Notes: a model not told the origin generated them from the letters alone. Counted from the stretch's first letter, positions 32,712 through 44,423 are shown. The stretch: 64,000 bases of DNA from Pinguiococcus pyrenoidosus (GCA_019677205.1 JAAMXY010001270.1:1-64000); one strand, 5' to 3'. Program-made: numbers and translations.

Positions 32712-35700
32712 TCAATACCCGGCTTCACGCACCAGGGCTTCGTAGCTCGCGAGCTCTTCGCTTTGCTTTCGCTCGAAAGCACCCCTCGATGCCTTCGATG
32801 GCTTATCTGTCAGCTTCAAGTCGATTTGCATACTTGCAGCTATCCTCTGGCGTGCGCTCCTGGCCTCGTTCATCTCCCCATCCCACTGGGTGCAGCTGAG
32901 GGCGTCCATGACAACAGTCAGCGCTTCTTGCGACAGACGCTTGCTGGTGGCCTTGGCGGAGCCGTTGCCATTCCCTGGCGATTCCGGGTCAGCATTCCCC
33001 GCGTCAGGCCGCTCCTCCTGGGGTCTTCGGTCATCCTCGTCCTCTTGCTGCTCCGCATGCAAGTCCACGAAAGTAGCGTCGTCCACGAGAAGCTTGTGGT
33101 ACAGCTCCTCAGCAGCATGCTTTCTCACAAGAGGGTACCGATGACCCATGAGCCTTGCGCACGAGGGGAAAGATGTCGTCAGCTCGAGGGAAAAGACGCA
33201 CAAAACAAGGACGGCGGAAGCTTACTTGAGAACCAGCTTGGCCGCTTCCTTGCGCGTTGGATTCTGGAACGCCATCGCTCCGATGAGCAGGGAGGCCGTC
33301 GTGTTCAGCAGAGATACGTTCTTGTGGTTGCCTCCCTGCTGAAGCTCCGCCTGGACAGCGGCGAGGAGTCTCTCTGGAAACGTCCTCGCCCCCGCTTGGG
33401 CGCCTTTGAGCTTCCCAAGCTCGATCAGATACTCGTGCTTGAAAAGCAGGTCGATCGTCTTGAACAAGGGGAGGACTACGCGGAGATTGCCAACGTTGGC
33501 ACCGAGAATCTCCAAGAGCGCATCGCCTATTAGACGCGGAACCTGACGATTTCGCGAAGAGCGCAGGGCTTTGTGCAGCTCCAGAAGAGCTCCCGCGGCA
33601 GCCTTTGAAATACCCTCGCTTATGCAACCAACGCTGATGATCATCCCCTCCAGGACGCAGTGCGTGTACTCCGAAAGCGACATGATCTTCACAAGCATCG
33701 GAAAGGTCAAGGCCGCGTTCGACCACGCCTCCGCGCCGGGTGCTGCGCTCCTCAGAGCTGCCACGATCTGCCGTCGGCGTGGGATCTGACGAACGCCCCG
33801 TCGATAGTCCGAGCTTAGAAGATCCATGAGAAGCGACCCTGCGCACTGCCGGACGGAATCAAGCTTCTCGCCGAATTGCTTTAGGACGCTGCGGAGCAGA
33901 CGCTTCACGAGGCCCTCTTCAAAGCTGGGAAGGGAGCTTGGGACGGCGCGCGGCCCACGCCCAGGGAAAGCTAAGGGCTCCCGGCTCTGGAAGGCCTCCA
34001 GGACTCTCTTTCCGGCCTCGTCCGTTAGAAGCGCTTTCCTGTCCTCTGATGACGGCACGACGAAGCACGACATGTTCTGCTCAATCGACGACGGTATCCT
34101 GAGGTCCGGCACAGGCATCAGGGCCTGCCCTCCGAAGTACGTGTAGCCGAAGGTCCCTTCGGGAAAGTCGACATCCGCTACGGTCCCGTACGTACGGAGT
34201 CCCACGATGGTTCCGCGACCGAAGCCAGTATCCACTTGGATTCCGATCACATCGCGGTCGCGGGGATCTTCATCATCTTCCCTTGTCTGGTGGACCTTGT
34301 GTGCAGCAGGCCGACCGCCCGCGGCCGCTTTCATCTTCTCAAGAACGTTCCTAGCCTTTCCTCCGTCCAAGAAGTGAGGCACTTTCTCCGACTTGCTCTG
34401 GACCAGTCGCACCAGGTCAGCATATGCCCGAAGAGCGGCCTTCCTGCTCCAGGAGCCCACGTCTCCGCGTTTGTCCATCGCGTAGTCCTCCAGAGCGTCC
34501 TGATACACCTTCTCTACCTGTTCAACGAGTTCAACATCTACGCTCGCGCTGCAGTACCTGCCTACCAAGGAGTGCAATGACGCGACCGCCAGCATTCTCG
34601 TCTCAGCGTCTTCCTCCTGAGCGCTTGACGACTTCCCCGCCGAGGCGAGGGCGGCGATGACCTCCTGGAATATCGCTTTCGTGGGAAGCAGCTTCCGTGG
34701 CAGCGCTCCAAGTGCCCTCACCGCTCCTCTTGAGGCCGCGGCGTTGGCGGCGGTCGAGAGCATCTTCACGAAGCCCAAGGTGGTGCGCTGCAGAAGTCGC
34801 TCCGACGGAGTCGACGACACCGGGAAGTACGCAACCAGATGAGTCTTCAGAGCGGACGCCGCTGTCTGCTGCACGTCTTCCAAGGGATGCCGCAGCGACT
34901 CCTCCAGCAGCTGTAGGTACTTGATCTGCTGCTTCATCGAGAGCGGCAGTCGCAGCTCGCCCACGGTCTCAATCAGCTGGTTCACGCCGCAGCGGATGAG
35001 CTCTCCGCCCCGGCCCCGGAAGAGGCGATTCTTGTCGAAGACGATGGGGAGCATCTTCACGGACTCGAAGGAGCTTCCCAGGATCGCACCCGGGTTCGAC
35101 CCCATCGCTCTGAGTATCTCGCAGAGGCTCAGCACCGATCCATCTCTGAGGTTCAGGTCGACGCTCTCCGCCTTCTCGCACAGCGTGGGGATGTGCGAGC
35201 TCAGAAACGCGTGCCTTTCCCGCAGTGCCAGCACGCCAAGGGCCTTGGCCGCCAGCTTCCGGATCTCCGCGTCCCAATGGTCGATCTTCCGTTCGAGCAG
35301 GTGCGCAATCATCGCCTGCCGGTATTCGGGAAACTGAGCTACGAAGTCGGTGATCGAGGTGTAGCAGTTGGAGATGCTGCCCACGTTGAAGAAGTCCACG
35401 GAGGTGAGTATGGCGATGCCGTGGGGGAAGTTCTGCGCCCCTTGGCGGCCAACATTCTCCTGAAACGCTGCGGACGCCGCCCGCCGACAGTTGATCTCCC
35501 GGTCGTAGAGAGCGGCGGCTACCATCCTGGCGCGAAGCTGAGGCATGAAGGGCCTGAGTATCATCTTGTCATACGCACGTGCGAACGCCCAGAAGACGTA
35601 GAAGCTTGCATCTCGGACGTGGGCGCCAACCCCGGCCTTTCCCTTTCGAACGTCGTAGAAGAACGCCTTCTCGAGCAGGGGCACGATATCCGGCAGCCGC

Positions 35701-37055
35701 TCCGGCAGCAGCAGACCTCGCCGCGCGAGCTCCGCGATGCAGAGGAGCGCACCGTGCCAGGCGTTGCTCCCTTCCGCGTCGCTGATAAGGTCCAAGACGG
35801 CGCTGAGTACGTCGTCCCCGAAGGACCGCGGGATCCTCTCGGCAATTCGCCCAATCCCTTTGGCGGCCGACCACCTGACCGCGGTGTCCTTGTCGCGAAG
35901 GCCCACGAGCAGCTTCTCTATTACCTCGTCGACCGCCTCTGGCACGTGAAAGTCGGTGGCTTCGGTGCCCTCTTCGGGAGCAGGGTCATCCGTCGGCTGC
36001 TCCGCGCCGGTGGCCGCCTGGTCCAAGAGAATCCGCTTGCCCCGGCTGTACCTCCAGTCGATCACGCGCGGGGGCAGGTACACGAGGGCGATGCGCTGCA
36101 GGACCTTCATCACGAGCTTGCGGATGAGGATGTTGTCGCGCGGCCGATCCTCCTCGGTGTCGAAGAAGAGCTCTGCAACTGCCAGGGTCGGCTGGAACAC
36201 CACGTCGACGAGCTGCAGCAGCTTCTCGCGGTGGCCCTTCTTCATGGTGAGCGCCAGCGTTTGCAGCAGGCCGATGAAGGTGAACTCGGTTGCCTCCGAG
36301 TAGCTCGTGAGCTCCTGCTTTGCGTAGACCGCGAAGGCTGCGAGAATGTCCGAGTCCATGTCCGGCCTCTTGAGCAGCCCCGCCAAGCACATGGCGGCGG
36401 TGTCTCGGCTTGGGCCGCTCTCGCCCAGGCTGCACTTGCAAATGCGGATCAGCTCCCGCACCAGATAGTTGTTGCCGGAGCTGTCGATGCTGCTGATGTC
36501 AAAGGGAACCAGGCTCAGCATGCTGAGCCACAGGAGCGCTCCAAATCTCGTCTCCCATCGGGCCGAGTCCGAGGGGTCGCAGCTCTGCAGCAGGAACACC
36601 ACCGGTTCAAAGGCCGAGGCCGCCTTGGGAAAGAAGTTGATAATCTTCTTACGGCCGCGAACGCTGCAGAAGATGTACAGGCTGGAGAAGAGGACGTGGA
36701 TATGCTCATCCCGAATGGCGGGGAAACCCTGCGCAGCACCAGAGCCGCAGTTTAAACCTTTGCGACGCAGCACCGCAACGGCTCTCGGCGCGAAGCTCAC
36801 CTGGGAGTCGCCTGGCTTGCGGTCGCGGAACTCCGCCTGAATCTTGTCTTGCAATTTCAGCAGCGGAATCGCCAGGAGGGTCTCCAGCGAGGCGTCCAGG
36901 ACGGAGGGACACTCTTGGTACTTGCCGAGGATCTTGCGCAGCTGCTCCAAGTCCCGAGTCCGAGCGTCTTCCGCACCGCTGTCCTCAGCCAAGCGTAGCA
37001 GGAGCGTCTGGACGTCGCTGAAGTGCTCGAACAACGTCGGCGTGTGAGATGCCAT
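32712..37055 (-). CDS. TBCD: Tubulin-folding cofactor D
   Basis: Minus strand, exons 37055-36801, 36728-33226, 33153-32712 (about 1399 residues). The start is the ATG reading MASHTP. Cofactor D captures beta-tubulin and forms the supercomplex with cofactors C and E that assembles alpha/beta-tubulin dimers. Features are HEAT-like helices throughout and family segments such as ARWETRFGALLWLSMLSLVPFD, DKDTAVRWSAAKGIGRIAER, VRDASFYVFWAFARAY, CRRAASAAFQENVGRQG, FPHGIAILTSVDFFNVG and, near the end, YTHCVLEGMIISVGCISE. The C-terminal exon matches the family end (HRYPLVRKHAAEELYHKL). The 36729-36800 intron is inferred: 72 bp, no stop, multiple of three, with a gtgagc donor and gcgcag acceptor, and the residues it would encode break the family alignment. 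Confidence 0.9.
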
Positions 37056-37862
37056 GCTTGGCGCCTTGCTCTTCCCCTTTTTTCGATGCGAAATCCCCGG
37101 ATTTTTGAGATGGGAAGGAGGCTTTTTTCGCGCCATCCGGGGTTGACAGTTGCAGAAACAGTGGAGGTAACAGTTATAACAGTTCGAAGAAGAGGTTTGC
37201 GGTGGCGCGCGCGAGATCAATTCAGACCAGCGGGCGTAGGGTCCAGCTGGATTGAGCGATTGAACTTCAATGGTCGGATTTGTGAAACGGCCGCTCCGGA
37301 TTCCTCCTCCGTCCGTCTTCAAGATCGCCATCGCCAGTCCAGACCTGCCAAACAACGACCGAATAAGGAGATCTGTCGTTATGCAGGCTGACTGCGCACG
37401 GCCTTCTCCGGCAGCGACCAATCCTGCCGCGCCGCAAGGGCAGCACTCCATCTTGAGGTTGGATCCTTCACCATCGCCATCCCACTCCAATTCCGTTACC
37501 CGAAAATCAGTCAAAAGAAACTTTTTTGTATATAATTCAATATTTGTAAATGCATTTTATAAAAATTGCGCAACGTTCTTTGGCAGAGTGGCCCGAGGCG
37601 AGAACGCCCAACTTCATGTAGCCGCCGCTGACCCACAGGCGACAGCTCCCCCGCGGTGCTTCGTTCCAGTCTCGATTTCCTGCTCTCCTCTGCACAGGTA
37701 TGTGGCGTGCCAGCGCCCCTCGCGTGCCAGTGCGAAATGCGCTGCTTGGGCCGCGGCAGCGTCGCTGACTCAGACGCCCAAAGCAAGCCGGAAGTTACAG
37801 TTTAGCCGTCCCGATCTTTCTCATCGCACTTCGACTTGGCCCGCAGAACCTGCACCCAAAAG
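37056..37862. other. Divergent promoter region, TBCD / ChlP
   Basis: About 800 bp between divergent start codons. The TBCD frame stays open upstream of its ATG to about 37514, but that extension is not protein-like. A short AT-rich patch lies at about 37515-37567. No other gene was seen. Confidence 0.5.
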
Positions 37863-39658
37863 ATGATCCGCGGAATTACGACGTTTTGCTGCCTCGCCGC
37901 GGCTGCGGCCCTCGTGTCTCGGCCGCGCGCCCTGCCCAGCGCGCGCGGCGTGAGCCTGCGCGCGGCGCAGCGGGAGGTGAGAAGCCTTCTCTCGAAGCAG
38001 CCGTGCTTTGGGAGCTCCACGCGACCTCACGGGCCGCGCTTCCTCTTCCTTCCTCTGCAGATCATGACCGCCAAGTACTCGGTCGCTGTCATCGGAGGCG
38101 GCCCTGCCGGCGCCTGCGCGGCGGAGGTGGGGAACGGAATCTTGCCAGGAGTTGAAGTATCGGAGAAGGCTAAATGCGCCTCGTGTAGATTTGCGCGGAG
38201 GAGAAGGGAATCGACACGTTCATCTTCGAGCGTAAGATGGACAACGCGAAGCCCTGCGGAGGTGCCATCCCGCTCTGCATGGTCGACGAGTTCGATCTGC
38301 CGTCCGACATCATCGACCGCAAGGTCCGTGGTATCTTTTCGCGCTGCCGCGCCCTGACGAAGACGAGGCTCACGTTGAGCTTCGCCGATTCTTTAGGTCC
38401 GCCGCATGAAAATGATCTCCCCGACCAACCGGGAGGTGGACATCGGCCAGACGCTTAAGCCGCACGAGTACATCGGCATGACTCGCCGTGAGATCCTCGA
38501 CGGATACCTCCGTGACCGCGCGATCGAGAAGGGAGCCACCGCCGTGAACGCGCTCGTGACCAACATCAAGACCCCGGAAGAGACCGGTACGTACGCTCCG
38601 CTGCGCGCATCTACGAAAGCAGCTCCGCCCTCGGCGAGGCAGTGGCTCACGGTGCCGCACGCGTCCGTCCCCAGGAAATGGCAAGTACCTCCTTCAGTAC
38701 CAGGAATACGAGGGCGGCAAGTCGGTCGGTGTGGCCAAGGAGATGGAAGTGGACGTCCTGATCGGCGCTGATGGTACGTTGGAGTTGCCGGGGGCGCGAA
38801 GCAGTTTCATCAAAGCAAGTGACGGACGACGCCGTGCTGATTTGCTTCCTGTTGCCCTCGGCAGGTGCCAACTCTCGCGTCGCCAAGGCCATCGGTGCCG
38901 GCGAGTACAACTACGCCATCGCCTTCCAGGAGCGCATCAAGATCAACGATGAGCAGATGGCGTTCTACGAGGAGCTCGCTGAGATGTACGTGGGTGACGA
39001 TGTCAGCCCCGACTTCTACGGATGGGTCTTCCCCAAGTATGACCACGTCGGCGTGGGCACTGGCACCGTCGTGAACCGCCCGGCCATCAAGGAGTACCAG
39101 AAGGCCATCCGCGACCGCGCCGGCGCCAAGATCGCCGGAGGCAAGATCATCAAGGTCGAGGCCCACCCCATCCCGGAGCACTACCGCCCCCGCCGCGTGA
39201 AGGGCCGCGCCATGCTTGTCGGCGACGCCGCCGGATACGTGACCAAGTGCAGCGGAGAGGGTATCTATTTCGCCGCCAAGTCGGGCCGCATGGCGGGCGA
39301 GGCCGTCGTTGCCGCCATGGCCGGCGGCGCGCGCCTCCCCACCGAGCAGCAGATCAAGGATCTGTACCTGAAGCCGTACGACAAGGCCTACGGACCCACC
39401 TACACCGTTCTGGACCTGCTCCAGAAGGTGTTCTACACCAACAACGCCGCCCGCGAGGCGTTCGTTGAGATGTGCGAGTCCACGTATGTCCAGGACGTTA
39501 CCTTCAACTCCTACCTCTACAAGAAGGTCCAGGGAAACAACCCGGTCTCGGATATCAAGCTGCTCTTCACCACGGTTGGCTCGCTGTTCCGCGGCAACGC
39601 GCTCGCTCCCACGGACAAGGCCTTCAGCAACCCGGTGGAATCTCTCAAGAGATTGTAG
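37863..39658 (+). CDS. chlP: Geranylgeranyl diphosphate reductase, plastid
   Basis: Six exons: 37863-37976, 38061-38126, 38189-38323, 38397-38586, 38675-38773, 38865-39658, giving 465 residues. ChlP is a flavoprotein that reduces geranylgeranyl to phytyl chains for chlorophyll, tocopherol and phylloquinone in the plastid. Exon 1 encodes a leader with a hydrophobic core (GITTFCCLAAAAALVS) and an Arg/Ser-rich follow-on, as expected for ER-plus-plastid targeting. The mature part has the FAD motif VIGGGPAGACAAE, then FERKMDNAKPCGGAIPLCM, KMISPTNREVDIGQTLKPHEYIGM, IGADGANSRVAKAIGAG, VGDAAGYVTKCSGEGIYFA and a C-terminal domain ending LFRGNALAP. All five introns are GT-AG, 62-91 bp. Confidence 0.95.
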
Positions 39659-40082
39659 AGATTTTGTAAATACCCGAGGTCAGCAAGGGATTGCAATTTT
39701 TTCCATAGGTGTTCAGTCCTTCCAAGGTCTGGCTGGTGGGTCATGAGAATGTGGTGTAGTCATCTGGATGTCGAAGAAAGTAGATCTTCTGAGAATCCTT
39801 CTTCCCCAAGCGCCTTTCTCTCTGGTAATCATCGGGGGCTGATGGTGTGTTGATTGTTGGAATACCGAAACAGAACGCTTAGTCGCAACCATGACCTTCG
39901 CCCTCCTTCCGCATGTGTCATTGCACCTTCAGCATCAGCTCGCGCACACCGAGCGCAGAGCAACTGCGCAGCATCGAGGCTTGAATGCAAACAACAGCAT
40001 AATTCTTTCGTTACTGCTTCTTTTCGTTCAAAGAAACGTGTGTCTCACGGTCGAGCTGCGTGTCCAGATTGCGCCTGCTGCA
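39659..40082. other. Spacer between the convergent ChlP and COA5-like genes
   Basis: About 420 bp between convergent stop codons. A short plus-strand frame (39854-40153) crosses into the antisense of the COA5-like gene and is not supported. It probably holds both 3' UTRs. Confidence 0.5.
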
Positions 40083-40515
40083 TCATGCCGTGGACGAGAA
40101 CTTGGGGCCTTGGATCCTTGTCCTGTTGTCCATCTGCTCTCTCCGGCAGCTGAAGAACATGTTCTTCTCCGTCTGGCACTCGTTGGGAAATCGCTTTAAG
40201 CACTGCAAAAAGTGCGGAGAGCACGTCATGTGAGGCCCGCTTATCCTTGCTGACGGCTGCCAGCTCTCCCCCTTCCCCCCGTGCGTGGCGAAAGGATGGG
40301 GTAGAGCGGCGCCGAAGCCGCTCGGCGCATTGCACTCACCACGCTGATGCTGGATCCAGACTCATCCAGGCATGCTTTGAAGTTCTCCACCTGGTGACGC
40401 GGCCAATTGAGAGACCCCAAAGACTACGGATTCCCCGCTGACATGCGTTCCGAACCTGAAGCATGCACTCCAGCAGCGTCCTGGCCGTCTCCTTGCAAGC
40501 CGGACCCGGCGCCAT
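40083..40515 (-). CDS. COA5/PET191-like cytochrome c oxidase assembly factor
   Basis: Three small exons on the minus strand: 40515-40456, 40390-40340, 40202-40083, giving 76 residues. The joined protein starts MAPGPACKETARTLLECML and ends with FPNECQTEKNMFFSCRRE and QMDNRTRIQGPK. This is the PET191/COA5 pattern: ACxxxxxxLxxCLL near the start, a central Cys, then C-x(9)-C followed by R-x(4)-DNRxRxxG. These twin-Cys proteins live in the mitochondrial intermembrane space, are oxidised on import, and help assemble complex IV. Exon phases are all zero and each exon is a multiple of three. The gene is divergent from the exportin-like gene, 311 bp away. It is easy to miss because no exon exceeds 40 codons. 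Confidence 0.82.
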
Positions 40516-40826
40516 GCTCACACTCTCGTGCGCTCCTGCACCCTTGCTAAGCCACGAGAAGGAGGTCAGGTCAAGAAAACGGATTTGGAAAGTCCGCGCG
40601 CGCCACCCTTTTCCCCTTCTGACGCCTTCGACTTGCCTGCTCCCTCCCTCCCCTTTCCCCTTCTCGCTCAGCTTTTGGGGCATGTCCATTTACGGAGATA
40701 CGTGCGGGTGCAATTTCCCCTTGGCAAATATACATGCGGGCGTGTCGAGCTCAAGATATGCATGCGGGCGTATAGATCTTCAAATCCGCTTCGCGCCGGA
40801 AGTGGCAAGATCCGCCCGCGCGCGCT
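40516..40826. other. Divergent promoter, COA5-like / exportin-like
   Basis: 311 bp between divergent ATGs. It contains pyrimidine-rich tracts (ccctccctcccctttcccc near 40645). No coding potential was seen. Confidence 0.5.
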
Positions 40827-43800
40827 ATGGCGGTACCCGCTTTCACGTCCGTCGACGAGGCGTGCGTGTGGTTCAATGCGGCGGTTGCGGCCGCGCACGA
40901 CCTGCGCACCATGCGCGACGCGACGGCGCAGCTCATCCAGTTTCGGACCAGCGACGCGGCCATTCCCACTTGCCAACGCGTGCTGAGCGGTTCTGTGGAT
41001 CCGCGCGTCGCTTTCCACGCGGTGACGACTCTCCAAGCTGCGGCTGTGGCTCGCTGGACGCAGCTCTCGCCGGAGAGCAAGTCTGAACTGCGCGCGTTCG
41101 CCATGGCCGTGGCGTTGGAGCGAAGTGCCACCGTGCCGCACTTTGTTGCCAACGTGATGTTTCGCCTGGTGGCGGTGCTGTGGAAGCTGAGCTGGGAGAA
41201 AGAGACGCCGGAGGTGCGCGGCGAATTTCTGATGCAGCTGGCCAAGCTGGCCGAGAACGGCCTGCAGGGCCATCGGCCCAACCTGGCGAAGGCCACCGAG
41301 CTCCTGGTGGCGCTCGTGGAGGAGTTCGCGGCCAAAGGGGAGCTGGGCGTCGCACTGGAAGTGCACATTGCTGCGAAGAAGGCCTTTCAGGCGCACGGGC
41401 TCACCAATGTCCTGGATCTCGCAATGCAACTCATGCGCGCTGCCCTGGAGCTCGAAGGCAGTGCCACCAGCTTCTCCTTCAGCGACGACGAGCTCACGCA
41501 CATCGTGAAGCTCTGCGTCGGCGTCCTCAACTGGGATTTTCGCGCGGACTATACGGCCGACAACATCAGTCCAAGCGTGTTGATAAAGGCGCCGGTCAGC
41601 TGGAGAGAGCACCTGATCAAGCCAGAGGCGCTGGAGGCGGTGTTTAAGCTGTACATGGCCTATCGAGGTCGCGATGGGGACTACGAGAAGCTCCTTCACG
41701 AGCTTCGGCAGCTGATCCTTTGCTTCTCGAGTCTGAAGGGCGCAATCTACGCGACAGACGAAGAGCGAAACGGCTTCGCCGCTTTCTTGCTCCGCGGGGC
41801 GTTGGACATCTTTCGGCACCCTCTTGTGGATCCCGCCGCGCAGGGCCCGCCGGGGACCCTGCCGGACGAAGCAGATGCGCGCCTGAGCGGCGAGTACGAG
41901 GGCCTCGCAGACCTGTGTGCACGACTGATGGCCAACTTTGGAGCGGCATGTCTGCTGAAACTGCCTGGCGCGGCGGACTTCTTCGCCAGCGTGGTTGACA
42001 TGCAGAATCACGTGCTGCAGCAGATGACGCTGGCCTACCAGCAAAGGCAGCGGGACAGTACGGAGTCGATCGATGAGGGTTGGCGCATGGAGTTCTTCGA
42101 CCTCACGTTTGAGATGTGGGAGGGCCTGTCCACGTATTGGATCGGTCGTGAGGCGTTTCGTAGCGATCCTGGGGTCCCGAGCCCCATCGAGATGCTGCAG
42201 AGCGTCTGTGAGCAGGTGTTCCCAAGATACGTCCAGTTCCGACTCGAGAAGGCTACGGCGGAGGGGCTGTGGACCTTGTCGAATGACGAGAACGACGCAG
42301 ACATTGGCGAGGTGGACGCTGCCGAGCAGATGCACAGGGTGTGTCAGGTGTGCCGCGTAGAACCATTGAAGACGGCACAGAAGATCTACGAGGGGCTCTT
42401 CGACGAGAAGAGTGGCGTCATCACAGAGTTTTGCGCTTTTGTGAAAGCGGACCGCCAGGGCGTCACACGCCACGCGCAGCAAGCGGCCCTCGTCACGCGG
42501 TTGGAGCGCTTGCGGGTTGGCCTCGATCTGGCCACGTACTTCATGACGCTGGATCCCGCCACGGCGGCGGAAGAGCCCCCACCGTTCTCCGATCATGTGA
42601 ACAACCTGCCGGCCGAGGGCGCGCACGCCTTCTACCAGCTGCTGCACAGGCTGACGTCGAGCATCTTCTCCTTCATCGACTTCGAGATGGCGAGACTGCG
42701 CCAGGACCCCAACGCCGAGACGGTTTCTCCGTACATCCACGAGACGCTGGCGTACCTTGTTGAGCGATGGTGTGGTTCGTACCTGTGCCAGAATCTGTAC
42801 AAGCTGGCGAAGTTGCCTGCCTCGGATCTGCTCATCCCAGCGTTTGCAGCGTACGGAGTGCACCCCGACTTCCTCGTCAGGCGCCCAGAACCCAGCGTGA
42901 AAGTGGATGTCTCCGAGCTACCGCCTGGGGTCCAGCAGCTGAACTTCCTGCTCAAGACCTCGTATGAGTGGCTGGCGTATCTTCCCCACCAGCCGAGCTT
43001 GAACGAAGCGGTGCTTGCTTGCTTGAAGGCGATGAGCACGAATGAGACGCCGCGAGCGTGCCTGCACTGCCCGTTCTTCTGGCAGCTGCTGGAACTCCAC
43101 GGCCAAGCGCTCAGACTGCCTTTTCCAAATCCGCACCTGCGGCATGCTACGCCGGAGCTGCATCCCCAGCAGGTACTGAGGCTGAGCGCGAGCGCGAGGG
43201 GCGGCCTCACTCGACTGCTTGCGGCGGGGGCGAGCTACGGCACGAGCAGCGGGTTTGGCCAAGCCTTCGAGGACATGATTCTGAACGCGTTCCTGCAGCC
43301 CATCTACGAGCGAGAGGAGCTGCTTCTTAGCTACGGAAGTGTCGCGGGGACGCTGGTGCCGCTCATGGAGACAGAAATAGAGAGCCTCTGCGCGATGATT
43401 GGATCTGCCGCGCTCGGGGCGATTGAGGGATACGTAGAAGACTCGTCGCGCATCCTGCGCGGCTTGGGAGTTCCCCTAGAAGTAGTTGTTAAGGTAGCAC
43501 ACACCATCATCGCGAGCGAGCGGACGATTGCTGCGGTGATGCGAATGTTAGAGAACTACTGCCAAGCCTCGAGCATCGCCGAGGACGCAGAAGTCAATGG
43601 CAAGCTCGTCGGCGCTGCAGTCGGCGCGCTCAAGATTTTTAGCAGGTACCAGACGAGCCACGTGGAGCAGTCCGAGGCGGCTGCCGCCGCTCACGAGGAT
43701 GAAGATGAGGACGCCGTGCTCCCATGCATGGAGTTCTTCAGCGCGCTTGGGGCCAAGAACATGCTGGACGCAGCCGTCACCGGCGAGGTTGGAGTTCTGC

Positions 43801-44423
43801 TTGTGACTGGCCTGGTCGAGCTGCTTCCCTTGGTCACGCCGGCACTGCTGCTGCGACCGCGCGTGTCGGCAGCGTTCTTCCGCCTCTGCGAGGACGTGTG
43901 CGAGGCGCATCTCCACGCCCTGTGCCAGGCGTTGAGCACGATGCCCGACCGGGCTCGGCGCTTCGTGGGAATGCTCCTCCACGGCGCGACCGCGGTGCAT
44001 TTTGGAAACGAGGCGCAGAGCGCCTGCGCCAGCCTCGAAGCGCTGGCCATTGGCGCGTTCAACGGGCCGAATGCGCCGGTACAAATGCTCTTGGCGCAGG
44101 ATGGCGACCTGATTGCGGAGTGCATTTTGGGCATCATGAACACGTTGCTCGACCAATGGTCCCTCACGTGGGATGCCGCGCTCAGCAGTGCGCTGCTGGT
44201 GCTCATCCGCGCAGATCCCAACGGCTTTGAGAGTGTTTGTCGCAGGCTGATTGCAGGACAGCAATCCGAAGAGCACCAGCGTCGGCTGGCGGCGGCCTTC
44301 GAGAGGCTTGTGTCTTCGAACGGCGTGGAGCTGGGACGCGTGGACCGCAAGGCGAAGGCGTCGTTCCGTGAGAACGTTCGCGCCTTCATGACGGACGTAC
44401 GCTCGTTCTTGAAGCACAAGTGA
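40827..44423 (+). CDS. Exportin-4-like importin-beta family receptor
   Basis: A single uninterrupted frame of 1198 residues, starting ATGGCGG. It is alpha-helical throughout, consistent with HEAT repeats. The N-terminal part has the exportin pattern: DPRVAFHAVTTLQAAAVARW, then LSPESKSELRAFAMAV, then FVANVMFRLVAVLWKLSW, corresponding to the importin-beta and Xpo1-like regions that bind Ran-GTP. Later segments include LNWDFR, ALEAVFKLYMAYRG, and TYWIGREAF. Length and segment order fit exportin-4 (about 1150 residues in animals) better than exportin-1, -5 or -7. Exportin-4 shuttles cargo such as eIF5A between nucleus and cytoplasm. Family assignment is firm; the subfamily is probable only. Unlike most neighbours it has no intron, although in-frame introns cannot be excluded. 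Confidence 0.72.
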   Translation: MAVPAFTSVDEACVWFNAAVAAAHDLRTMRDATAQLIQFRTSDAAIPTCQRVLSGSVDPRVAFHAVTTLQAAAVARWTQLSPESKSELRAFAMAVALERSATVPHFVANVMFRLVAVLWKLSWEKETPEVRGEFLMQLAKLAENGLQGHRPNLAKATELLVALVEEFAAKGELGVALEVHIAAKKAFQAHGLTNVLDLAMQLMRAALELEGSATSFSFSDDELTHIVKLCVGVLNWDFRADYTADNISPSVLIKAPVSWREHLIKPEALEAVFKLYMAYRGRDGDYEKLLHELRQLILCFSSLKGAIYATDEERNGFAAFLLRGALDIFRHPLVDPAAQGPPGTLPDEADARLSGEYEGLADLCARLMANFGAACLLKLPGAADFFASVVDMQNHVLQQMTLAYQQRQRDSTESIDEGWRMEFFDLTFEMWEGLSTYWIGREAFRSDPGVPSPIEMLQSVCEQVFPRYVQFRLEKATAEGLWTLSNDENDADIGEVDAAEQMHRVCQVCRVEPLKTAQKIYEGLFDEKSGVITEFCAFVKADRQGVTRHAQQAALVTRLERLRVGLDLATYFMTLDPATAAEEPPPFSDHVNNLPAEGAHAFYQLLHRLTSSIFSFIDFEMARLRQDPNAETVSPYIHETLAYLVERWCGSYLCQNLYKLAKLPASDLLIPAFAAYGVHPDFLVRRPEPSVKVDVSELPPGVQQLNFLLKTSYEWLAYLPHQPSLNEAVLACLKAMSTNETPRACLHCPFFWQLLELHGQALRLPFPNPHLRHATPELHPQQVLRLSASARGGLTRLLAAGASYGTSSGFGQAFEDMILNAFLQPIYEREELLLSYGSVAGTLVPLMETEIESLCAMIGSAALGAIEGYVEDSSRILRGLGVPLEVVVKVAHTIIASERTIAAVMRMLENYCQASSIAEDAEVNGKLVGAAVGALKIFSRYQTSHVEQSEAAAAAHEDEDEDAVLPCMEFFSALGAKNMLDAAVTGEVGVLLVTGLVELLPLVTPALLLRPRVSAAFFRLCEDVCEAHLHALCQALSTMPDRARRFVGMLLHGATAVHFGNEAQSACASLEALAIGAFNGPNAPVQMLLAQDGDLIAECILGIMNTLLDQWSLTWDAALSSALLVLIRADPNGFESVCRRLIAGQQSEEHQRRLAAAFERLVSSNGVELGRVDRKAKASFRENVRAFMTDVRSFLKHK

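Noticed and set aside
35193-36755. 520-codon open frame on the plus strand
   Set aside because: Antisense of TBCD, with composition typical of a GC-rich shadow frame.
39854-40199. Plus-strand frames ending in a CKKCGEH-like motif
   Set aside because: They look like a small zinc protein, but the opposite strand gives a complete COA5-type protein with matching splice phases over the same bases.
40668-42863. 731-codon open frame on the minus strand
   Set aside because: It is the antisense of the exportin-like gene. GC-rich codon use leaves the opposite strand open; composition is His/Gln/Arg-rich with no domain, and the plus-strand protein is clearly real.
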